In this document: positions 1 through 5,737 of the stretch, in pieces | Layout of the letters: each line of letters starts with the position of its first letter | Position numbering within the stretch: the stretch's first letter is position 1 | Source of the DNA: an uncultured Solirubrobacterales bacterium | GTDB lineage: Bacteria > Actinomycetota > Thermoleophilia > Solirubrobacterales > Solirubrobacteraceae | DNA length: 7,484 bases | Assembly (NCBI GenBank): GCA_903953065.1 | Contig: CAJBIG010000016.1 | Span: 1 to 7,484 of the forward strand | Reading direction: 5' to 3' | The notes under the pieces: model-generated | The model's input: only the letters and a program-made list of their open reading frames with translations | Database searches by the model: none | Told to the model about the DNA's origin: nothing | Program-made: the position numbers and the translations under genes

Positions 1-310
1 CGATCGGCGCCAACAGTAGGAACGAGAGGTAGGGAATCGAGAGCAGCGGCACGAACGGGACTTGCTCGTCAAGCCAGCTCTTCAGCACGAACGACTGGTA
101 CGCGCCCGCCCCACTCGAGGGCTGCGCCAACGACTGCGTTGCAGGGTTCCACGCGAAGTACTCAGGCCAGCGGCTCGGCGGTGGTGGCTCGTTGAGCGAA
201 ACGTATGAATAAAAGACGAGGCCGATCCCGATCATCAGCGCGATCGCGACGACCACCTGGCTGCCACTGAGGCGCCAGTGCTTGCGGAGGTCGGGCGAGA
301 TCACACTCAT
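1..310 (-). CDS. PAP2-superfamily membrane protein, N-terminal part (runs off left edge)
   Basis: The reading frame from the ATG at 310 stays open for 103 codons to the window edge, so only the N-terminus is seen. Residues about 18-36 (VVVAIALMIGIGLVFYSYV) form a membrane segment after a short basic N-terminus. A proline-rich outside stretch follows (EPPPPSRWPEYFAW). The motif LDEQVPFVPLLSIPYLSF at about 80-97 then leads into the next hydrophobic segment. An acidic residue pair followed by (I/V)PF(V/I)P and an aromatic-rich helix is what I recall from PAP2-type inositolphosphotransferase/phosphatase membrane proteins. The catalytic phosphatase motifs would lie further left and cannot be checked. 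Such enzymes hydrolyse or transfer lipid phosphates; a role on a polyprenyl or lipid phosphate in this locus is an inference. A second in-frame ATG lies at 319, and neither start has a clear ribosome-binding site. The gene follows a terminator-like hairpin, so it may have its own promoter. Confidence 0.6.
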   Translation of the reverse strand, partial: MSVISPDLRKHWRLSGSQVVVAIALMIGIGLVFYSYVSLNEPPPPSRWPEYFAWNPATQSLAQPSSGAGAYQSFVLKSWLDEQVPFVPLLSIPYLSFLLLAPI

Positions 311-379
311 AGCCGCCATTCGACCAGATTGGCCGCCGACGCGCCAGCTGGCGCTTCCTCGGTGGCGGCCAGGGCAAGG

Positions 380-417
380 CAAGCGTTCAGCTGCGCGTCG
401 GCGCAGATGAACGCTTG
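380..417 (-). terminator. Terminator-like hairpin after the secreted-protein gene
   Basis: A 38-base inverted repeat starts 13 bases beyond the TAA stop (431-433) of the upstream minus-strand gene. The outer stem is 10 bp (CAAGCGTTCA at 380-389 with TGAACGCTTG at 408-417). One mismatched pair follows (390/407), then a 6-bp inner stem (CTGCGC/GCGCAG) and a four-base loop (GTCG). There is no run of T residues behind it on the minus strand, so it is the T-poor type of hairpin common in high-GC actinobacteria, not a canonical Rho-independent terminator. Its position between two co-oriented genes supports a role in ending transcription, or in lowering readthrough into the PAP2 gene. Confidence 0.6.
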
Positions 418-430
418 ACCGACAGTCTGG

Positions 431-1207
431 TTAGAGCTGGCCGACCTCGCCGAAAATCACGCGGCCTGGCTTGCAGACCGCCGTCATCGTCGAGAACTTG
501 TTGCCGGCTTTGGTGGCCGAGAACTTGTATGTGCCCGGCGTGACGCCGATGTAGATTGCGAGGCCAGACGTGCCCGTCGTCGTTTGGGCTGGAGCAGGCA
601 TCAGGTTTCCGCCAATGAAGAGCGGGTTGATCCCCTTGGCAGGACTGATCGTGGGCTTCGCCCCCGGGACGCCGACAAGGTTGTTGCGCGCGACCACCTG
701 AGCAAACGTCATCTTCTCGAACGCCTTGATCGCCGTCAGCGACACGACAACGCAATCCTGCGGAGCGTCCTTGCCGTCGGCGATATCAATCTTGACCAGG
801 TTGGCGAGCTCTCGCGCGAGCGCGAGGCTCGGCAGAGCGACGTTCAAACTCGACCAGCGCGGCAAGCCGGTCTTGGTCGTCTTGACCGTCGGCGTGTAGA
901 TGCGAAGGTGATCACCAAGGTCGAAGTACCGCGTCACCGTGGTCTGTGCCGGCACCTTGAGGTCGTAGCTGCCATTGGCTTTGACTGTCGTCTTCCACTT
1001 GCTGTTCTCGACGACGCCAACCTTGACGCCAACGAGCTTCTTTAGCGGCACGCCGACCTCGGCCACGATGCCCTTCATGTGGACCCACTTTGTCGCCTTG
1101 CTGGCGCTGGCGGCCGATGCGGCGCCTGGGACTAGGGCGATTCCCAGTAGCGCGAGTGCGAGGACCGAAACAGTTTTGAACCTTCTTGCGGAGAATGAGT
1201 TAAGCAT
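431..1207 (-). CDS. Secreted protein with carboxypeptidase-regulatory-like beta domains
   Basis: This is a 258-residue exported protein of unknown role. The N-terminus is a clear Sec signal peptide: basic residues RRFK at 8-11, a hydrophobic core at about 13-28, and an AxA-type cleavage site near 30-32 (GAASA). From about 41 to 95 the pattern WVHMKGIVAEVGVPLKKLVGVKV followed by ANGSYDLKVPA matches the carboxypeptidase regulatory-like fold, a small beta sandwich. The C-terminal region (about 195-258) has a second similar pattern: LFIGGNLMPAP, GTSGLAIYIGVTPGTYKFSATKAG and VCKPGRVIFG. Two cysteines (152 and 245) could form a disulfide. No catalytic motif, membrane anchor or cell-wall anchor is visible. 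Such domains usually serve in binding or structure, so a surface or matrix role beside a polysaccharide locus is plausible but inferred. The ATG at 1207 is chosen because it gives a complete signal peptide; its Shine-Dalgarno is poor. The gene lies 84 bases beyond the tRNA and may be cotranscribed with it or have its own promoter. Confidence 0.75.
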   Translation of the reverse strand: MLNSFSARRFKTVSVLALALLGIALVPGAASAASASKATKWVHMKGIVAEVGVPLKKLVGVKVGVVENSKWKTTVKANGSYDLKVPAQTTVTRYFDLGDHLRIYTPTVKTTKTGLPRWSSLNVALPSLALARELANLVKIDIADGKDAPQDCVVVSLTAIKAFEKMTFAQVVARNNLVGVPGAKPTISPAKGINPLFIGGNLMPAPAQTTTGTSGLAIYIGVTPGTYKFSATKAGNKFSTMTAVCKPGRVIFGEVGQL

Positions 1208-1291
1208 TGCGCGAAGTTACCAAATGCGGCAGGCACGCGGCGGCAGTTCAGCGTATGCGCCTGCGTTTGAGTTTCTTTGATCTACCACTAA

Positions 1292-1365
<74 letters not shown>

Positions 1366-1374
1366 AAGTGGATC

Positions 1375-1380
1375 ATTATC
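1375..1380 (-). promoter_or_regulatory. Candidate -10 box of the tRNA-Pro gene
   Basis: On the minus strand GATAAT matches the consensus TATAAT at five of six positions and lies nine bases upstream of the first base of the mature tRNA. That fits a start site at or just before the tRNA 5' end. No good -35 element is visible at the usual spacing; that region is C-rich. It suggests the tRNA has its own promoter and does not depend on readthrough from the hydrolase gene. Confidence 0.4.
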
Positions 1381-1434
1381 GCACGGCGACGGGGGGCGAG
1401 GGCTTACAAGCAGTGCGGCGGCAACGATTTGAGC

Positions 1435-2898
1435 TCAACCGGCGCGCCACAGCGGGCTTGTGACGCCCTTCTGAACAGCTCGCAGTACTGAGTTTCGTGG
1501 GATCGGAGCAGTCCCGCGAAAGATTCGGTTGGCATTGGTCACTGTTCGGGCTACAGCGATCCACCGACCCCTGCTGAGCCTCTGAACAAAGACCTCACCA
1601 CGCTTTGGAGCGATCCCCCAGTAGCTGCGACGATTCGCAGGGTCGGTCGTAAACGGGAAGGCGAACGACTTCGAGGCCGGTTTCGGCTCCCCGGAGCTGA
1701 AGAACAATCCTGACTGAATCGTCGCCGCAATATCCCCCCCGGCCGCTTGATCGAGGAGCTGGTTCCAGATCATCGTGTCGACACCCGCTTTCCAGAGCAG
1801 GAACAGCGAAACCGTGAGGAACCGTGACTGGTCTCCAAGTGATACGCCATCAGGGTCCGGGGGGTTGGTTTCGTAGCCGAGTTCAGTCGCCCACAGACGG
1901 TGACGCTTTGGGCCAGCAACGCGGCGCAGGTTCTCTGCCGTCCGAAGAAGTGAAGCGAGGCGCTTCATACCCAGCACAGGCAGGTCATCGTGGTTGAAGG
2001 AGTCAACCAATGGGCCCTCGCGGCTGCTGACGTAGGGGTGGCTTGAGAGCGCGTCAAAGTTCGCCGGGTTCGAGCAGCGCCGCTGCACGCAAAGGACGTC
2101 ACGCCAGAAAGCGAGCGGACGGCGACGCCAACTACCAACATCCTCCCCGTACGGTGACGTGCCTGCCGTAACAACCATGTTGTCGCGCCGAACCGCCTTA
2201 ACAGCCTTCGTGAATGCGTTCAGCATGCTCCGGTAGCGCACGGGAGCGAACGCACGCCACTTGGCTCCATCAGGCTCCCATTGGGGCGACAGGTAGAGAT
2301 TGAGGTTCGGTTCGTTCCAAGCTTGGAACGTGCGCACGCGGGGCAGCGGGCCGCTGCTGCCGGCGGGGGTGAAACTTCCCGAATACCGCGTTGCCAACGC
2401 GCGCCCAAAATCACCGAACGCGGCGGCGTCAGGCTTCCAAGCGCCGGTGCGGGTTTGGAAAGGCGCTTTTTCGATTCCGGGCTCCTGAGCCCAGGCCGGC
2501 GCGGCGTTTGCGAGCAGAAGCGGCTCGAGCCCTTCCTTCACGGCGGTGATCACAGACCGATCAAGGGCGCTGAAGCTGTAGGCGGGATCGGCCGGGTTTC
2601 GCTGATCAGCGGGCTTGGTTCGCGCGATCCCGCTCCACCCGGCTTCCAGCCGCACGATCCGCCCCCCAGCCTGCCGAGCAAGAGCGAGGCTCGATGATGG
2701 CTCTGGCGACGTGAATAGGCCATCCGAGAAGCCAAGGCGGAAGGTCGCCGGCATGGCGCTGGCCGAGGCGCTCTGAAAGCAAGCACAAACAACGAACGCC
2801 GCCGTCAATGCGACAAGACCCTTCGCAATAAATCCGACCCTTCCAGACGTTTCGATCATTTGATTACCCGGGCGGGGCGCAGGCACCGCGGCTTTCAT
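1435..2898 (-). CDS. Secreted clan-A glycoside hydrolase (TIM barrel; GH5/GH39-like)
   Basis: This 487-residue protein is probably an exported glycosidase with a retaining mechanism. A hydrophobic signal segment (about 25-42) ends in SASASA, with likely cleavage after A48. The early barrel pattern GGRIVRLEAGWSGI (78-91) resembles the first strands of clan-A hydrolases. FQAWNEPN (191-198) carries the probable acid/base E196, and LWATELGYETNP (335-346) carries the probable nucleophile E339. SSHPYV (285-290) supplies the conserved histidine strand, and a further barrel strand is at DTMIWNQ (374-380). A smaller beta domain fills the C-terminus. The substrate cannot be read from sequence. The gene lies 56 bases behind the initiating sugar transferase on the same strand, so it may process the polymer made by this locus, as PslG (GH39) does for Psl. 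An in-frame ATG at 2859 (residue 14) is an alternative start with a more typical signal-peptide length. At the first ATG the AAAAGG motif is only two bases away. Confidence 0.8.
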   Translation of the reverse strand: MKAAVPAPRPGNQMIETSGRVGFIAKGLVALTAAFVVCACFQSASASAMPATFRLGFSDGLFTSPEPSSSLALARQAGGRIVRLEAGWSGIARTKPADQRNPADPAYSFSALDRSVITAVKEGLEPLLLANAAPAWAQEPGIEKAPFQTRTGAWKPDAAAFGDFGRALATRYSGSFTPAGSSGPLPRVRTFQAWNEPNLNLYLSPQWEPDGAKWRAFAPVRYRSMLNAFTKAVKAVRRDNMVVTAGTSPYGEDVGSWRRRPLAFWRDVLCVQRRCSNPANFDALSSHPYVSSREGPLVDSFNHDDLPVLGMKRLASLLRTAENLRRVAGPKRHRLWATELGYETNPPDPDGVSLGDQSRFLTVSLFLLWKAGVDTMIWNQLLDQAAGGDIAATIQSGLFFSSGEPKPASKSFAFPFTTDPANRRSYWGIAPKRGEVFVQRLSRGRWIAVARTVTNANRIFRGTAPIPRNSVLRAVQKGVTSPLWRAG

Positions 2899-2910
2899 TA
2901 CCTTTTTAGT

Positions 2911-2935
2911 TAACTGCCACCGATTGTGACAGTTA
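2911..2935 (-). promoter_or_regulatory. Inverted repeat in the leader of the glycoside hydrolase gene
   Basis: TAACTGCCAC (2911-2920) and GTGACAGTTA (2926-2935) are inverted copies pairing at nine of ten positions around a five-base loop. The repeat fills much of the 56-base gap between the sugar transferase stop (TAG, 2955-2957) and the hydrolase start. On the minus strand it is followed by AAAAGG (2901-2906) and the ATG. It has no following T run, so it is not a standard terminator. It could be an operator, an attenuating hairpin or an mRNA element affecting hydrolase translation; the sequence alone does not decide. Confidence 0.4.
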
Positions 2936-2954
2936 GCGGGGGCACGCCGCGCCG

Positions 2955-4421
2955 CTAAACGCCAGAGCCTCGGACCACAAACCGGAGCGTCTTGGAAAGA
3001 ATCGTCATGTCACCCCAAAGCGTCCAAGCCGAAATGTACGCGTAGTCGAGCTTCACCATTTCGGAAAGAGGGAGACGGACCGCGCTCGCCACCTGCCAGG
3101 GGCCCGTCATGCCTGGGCAGATCTCCAACCTGTCACGGAAGCGACCATTGATCTTGGCGTCCTCGTCAACGATCAGCGGCCGCGGGCCAACCATGCTCAT
3201 CTCTCCCAGCAAGACGTTCAAGAGCTGGGGCACCTCATCGACGGAATACTTGCGCAGATAATGCCCGACGCGCGTTATTCGGGGGTCATCGGCGATCTTA
3301 AAGAGGCCGGCGTGTTCGTCCGATGTCTTGAGGCCCGACTTCATCGAGTCCGCATCCCTCACCATCGTGCGGAATTTGATCATCGTAAATTTTTTCCCTC
3401 TCATCCCGACCCTTCTTTGGCGGAAGAACACGGGGCCCTCCGAGCCGAGCTTGATCAGGAGGGCGATGATGAGCCAGACGGGCATCAGCAGCAGGACGAG
3501 CATCGAAGCGGCAGTCAGATCGAATAGTCGCTTCATCGCCCGTGATGAGCGTGAGAGGCCAAAGTCGGCGACGCCGTAGAGCGTGGCGCCGTATACGTCG
3601 TCCGCGACCACGTTCGCCTCAACGACGCCGAACGTCGACGGAATGATGCTTGAGCGCACTCCGCAGGATCCCAGCTCGCGCATGAGGTCAAGCGCTTCTT
3701 CCTGATCGGCGCACGTGGCTGGGTCGATGATCGCACGGCCAATCCCAAACTCCTCGACCAGCAGAGGGAGCGCCAGCGTCCCTTCGGCGGAATCAACAGC
3801 AAGGCGAATCCGCGCGGTCTCCAATTCGCCCATCACGGCCAGCTCACGAGCGCCTGTGAGGATCCCCCTGATCCGCCGTTCATCCGAGTCGGCCACCAGC
3901 AAGATGCAGACTTCAGGCGCAGCGACCAAGCGGACGAGAGCACGAACGAGCACGCGTCCGAGAGCAACAATGCCAATGGTGAGGATGGCAGCGAGCACCG
4001 CCTCCGTCCGGCTCGCAGGGTTGACGAAAAAGATGTCGTCAGCCAGCCAGATTCCCAGGACGACCGTGATTCCAAGAGCCGCCAAACGCGGGAGCTCCTG
4101 GAAGGTCGACTTCCTGATCATTAGCTGCTCTCGGTCATAAAGCCCAAACATCTTCGCGGCGATAACAGTCAGCGGCACTGCAAGCAGCGCCGAATACCTA
4201 ACCTCCCCCCGGCCAGGCACACCCAACAGCAGAATGAGTGCAATTGAGACGCTCAGCACGTCCGTGGCGGCGAGATACTGCGCTGCCTTTGCCTGCAGTC
4301 GAGCCTCCCCGCGACGTTTGCGTACGGGTTTGCTTACTTGCGGGGTAGATGGAGCGAGGCCGACGACAATCAGCGCGTCGCCCGCCTCCGGGGCAAGCGC
4401 AATTTCGTTACTTGAGTCCAC
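2955..4421 (-). CDS. Polyprenyl-phosphate sugar-1-phosphate transferase (WbaP/WcaJ-type initiating enzyme)
   Basis: This 488-residue membrane enzyme should transfer a hexose-1-phosphate from a nucleotide sugar to undecaprenyl phosphate, the first step of repeat-unit assembly. Its layout is that of large polyprenyl phosphotransferases. Four N-terminal membrane segments lie at about 52-69, 76-93, 113-134 and 140-157. A Rossmann-like middle domain spans about 168-290. MKRLFDLTAAS (296-306) then begins the bacterial sugar transferase domain with its membrane helix (about 303-324). Conserved motifs are FFRQRRVG (332-339), FTMIKFRTM (345-353), DDPRITRVGHYLRKYSVDEVPQ (378-399), SMVGPRP (409-415) and PGMTGPWQV (436-444). 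D395-E396 is the expected catalytic Asp-Glu pair. The sugar specificity is not visible. The start is a GTG (4419-4421) with no evident Shine-Dalgarno, so a leaderless or weakly initiated message is possible. The gene heads the minus-strand unit and faces the glycosyltransferase genes across a 97-base gap. Confidence 0.92.
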   Translation of the reverse strand: MDSSNEIALAPEAGDALIVVGLAPSTPQVSKPVRKRRGEARLQAKAAQYLAATDVLSVSIALILLLGVPGRGEVRYSALLAVPLTVIAAKMFGLYDREQLMIRKSTFQELPRLAALGITVVLGIWLADDIFFVNPASRTEAVLAAILTIGIVALGRVLVRALVRLVAAPEVCILLVADSDERRIRGILTGARELAVMGELETARIRLAVDSAEGTLALPLLVEEFGIGRAIIDPATCADQEEALDLMRELGSCGVRSSIIPSTFGVVEANVVADDVYGATLYGVADFGLSRSSRAMKRLFDLTAASMLVLLLMPVWLIIALLIKLGSEGPVFFRQRRVGMRGKKFTMIKFRTMVRDADSMKSGLKTSDEHAGLFKIADDPRITRVGHYLRKYSVDEVPQLLNVLLGEMSMVGPRPLIVDEDAKINGRFRDRLEICPGMTGPWQVASAVRLPLSEMVKLDYAYISAWTLWGDMTILSKTLRFVVRGSGV

Positions 4422-4457
4422 TAAATATCAGACTACGACCAGCCGCGACTTTTCCAA

Positions 4458-4491
4458 TGAGCATATTTACGTACGTACGTACATATGCTCA
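4458..4491. promoter_or_regulatory. 34-bp near-perfect palindrome in the divergent promoter region (candidate operator)
   Basis: The arms TGAGCATAT (4458-4466) and ATATGCTCA (4483-4491) flank a core built on ACGTACGTACGT (4469-4480). Sixteen of 17 base pairs are symmetric; the only mismatch is T4467 against C4482. The centre lies between 4474 and 4475. It sits 36 bases from the GTG of the sugar transferase and 27 bases before the first possible start of the plus-strand glycosyltransferase. Both arms contain TATGCT, a TANNNT-type -10-like hexamer pointing outward on each strand. The surroundings are AT-rich compared with the flanking genes. Size, symmetry and place suggest a binding site for a dimeric or tetrameric regulator controlling both operons. 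The regulator is not in the window. Confidence 0.6.
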
Positions 4492-4518
4492 GAGCAGAGA
4501 GTTTGACTTCATACTAAA

Positions 4519-5736
4519 GTGCGCCGTAGTGACAACACGGGCGCGAAGGTTGATCTTCACAATTACGGCCCATTCGTGACTGACGGCGTGGCTTTAGAAG
4601 GCGCGGGGCGAACAGACCGCGTGCGCGCAGCGGATCCATCGTTCGCACCCAATCGGCTGACAACATCGAGTGACGTGGCCCTCGTCCACGACTACCTCAA
4701 CCAAAGAGGCGGAGCGGAGCGCGTCGTAGCCGAGATCGCGTCGATGTTCCCGAATGCGCCTCTCTACACCTCGATCTACAGGCCACAATCGACCTGGGAT
4801 GCGTTCCTGCATCACGAGGTCCGCACCAGCCCGCTGCAGCTGCTGCCGGTTGACCGGCACTTCCGCCGGCTGTTCCCCCTCTACCCGCCGGCTTTTCGCA
4901 GCTTCGGCCAGCTCGACGCCGAGGTTGTTATCTCCAGCTCCAGCGGCTGGGCTCACGCGGTCAGGACGACGCCAAGCAGCTTTCATGCCGTCTACTGCTA
5001 CTCGCCTGCGCGCTGGCTCTACACCGATCAGCGCGCTCAGAGCGGCCGCGCCGGAGACCTCGCCGCCCGGACGTTGGCGCCCTACAGGCAATGGGATCAG
5101 GCCAAGGCTCGAAAAGCCGATCTCTACATCGCGATCAGTGACTGGGTGCGTCGGCGCATCGCCCGCGTGTATGGCATCGCTGCCCCCGTCGTCTACCCAC
5201 CGGTTGACGTGAGCCGCTTTACGCCGCGGCCGCGCGGCGAGCGGCTCCTCGTCGTCTCAAGGCTGCTCGATTACAAACGCGTTGATGTGATTGTTCGCGC
5301 GGCAAGCGAGGCGGGAATCGGCCTCGACGTAATCGGAAGCGGGCCAGAGCTGGGGCGCCTCAAGGCGCTCGCCGGGCCGCATGTCGTCTTCCACGGCAGC
5401 GCCGATGACGTCGCTGTAACGGAGCTGATCGAAGATTGCCGCGCGCTCTGCATCGCCGGCTGCGAGGACTTCGGCATCACACCGGTCGAAGCCCAGGCAG
5501 CAGGCAAACCGGTCGTTGCGTTCGCCGCCGGCGGTGCGCTGGAGACCGTGACCGATGGGGTTTCGGGAACTTTCTTCGACTCTTACCGGCCGGAGGTCGT
5601 GGTCGACGCGATTCGCCGCTGCGACGATCTTGAGGCCGACCCGCAGCAGCTCGCAGCGCTCGCAGAACGCTTCTCCGCGGCTACATTCCGCCGCCAACTG
5701 GTTTCGACCATTGACGCGGCGCGACGTGGCCGCTGA
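4519..5736 (+). CDS. GT4-family (GT-B fold) glycosyltransferase
   Basis: This is a cytoplasmic or membrane-associated glycosyltransferase that would add a sugar from a nucleotide donor to the growing lipid-linked repeat unit. The acceptor domain opens with VALVHDYLNQRGGAERVV (53-70), a typical GT4 start with the glycine-rich loop. YCYSPARWLYTD (159-170) and ADLYIAISDWVRRRI (200-214) are also typical. The donor domain begins near VVYPPVDVSRF (224-234), then has SRLLDYKRVD (247-256), VIGSGPE (271-277) and EDFGITPVEAQAAGKPVVAF (316-335), with E316 and E324 forming the EX7E motif. The GTG at 4519 is the most upstream start and gives 405 residues, but family members usually begin within a few residues of VALVHDYL. 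The first 50 residues show no domain, so a later GTG (4621 or 4675) may be the true start; no Shine-Dalgarno decides it. The donor and linkage cannot be inferred. Confidence 0.88.
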   Translation: MRRSDNTGAKVDLHNYGPFVTDGVALEGAGRTDRVRAADPSFAPNRLTTSSDVALVHDYLNQRGGAERVVAEIASMFPNAPLYTSIYRPQSTWDAFLHHEVRTSPLQLLPVDRHFRRLFPLYPPAFRSFGQLDAEVVISSSSGWAHAVRTTPSSFHAVYCYSPARWLYTDQRAQSGRAGDLAARTLAPYRQWDQAKARKADLYIAISDWVRRRIARVYGIAAPVVYPPVDVSRFTPRPRGERLLVVSRLLDYKRVDVIVRAASEAGIGLDVIGSGPELGRLKALAGPHVVFHGSADDVAVTELIEDCRALCIAGCEDFGITPVEAQAAGKPVVAFAAGGALETVTDGVSGTFFDSYRPEVVVDAIRRCDDLEADPQQLAALAERFSAATFRRQLVSTIDAARRGR

Positions 5737-5737
5737 G

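Noticed and set aside
2281..2697. A 138-codon plus-strand open frame inside the hydrolase gene
   Set aside because: It is antisense to the catalytic barrel of the hydrolase and its translation has no hydrophobic core or known motif.
2779..2787. Cysteines C38 and C40 in the hydrolase signal region as a lipoprotein attachment site
   Set aside because: The residues before them (FVV and VCA) do not fit a lipobox, while a good signal peptidase I site (ASA) follows at residues 46-48.
2901..2907. CCTTTTT on the plus strand as the T run of a terminator
   Set aside because: No plus-strand gene ends here; on the minus strand the same bases give the AAAAGG motif in front of the hydrolase start.
4469..4482. 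ACGT tandem repeat considered as a simple microsatellite
   Set aside because: The symmetry continues well beyond the tandem repeat into non-repetitive arms (TGAGCATAT/ATATGCTCA), so a microsatellite alone does not explain the element.
4503..4515. TTGACT and CATACT as a plus-strand promoter pair
   Set aside because: The two hexamers are almost adjacent (one base apart), so they cannot act as a -35/-10 pair, and no good -10 lies 17 bases after TTGACT.
4594..5091. A 165-codon minus-strand open frame inside the first glycosyltransferase
   Set aside because: It lies wholly antisense to a frame with clear GT4 motifs, and its translation is rich in Arg, Ala and Gly with no recognisable domain, as expected for the shadow of a high-GC gene.
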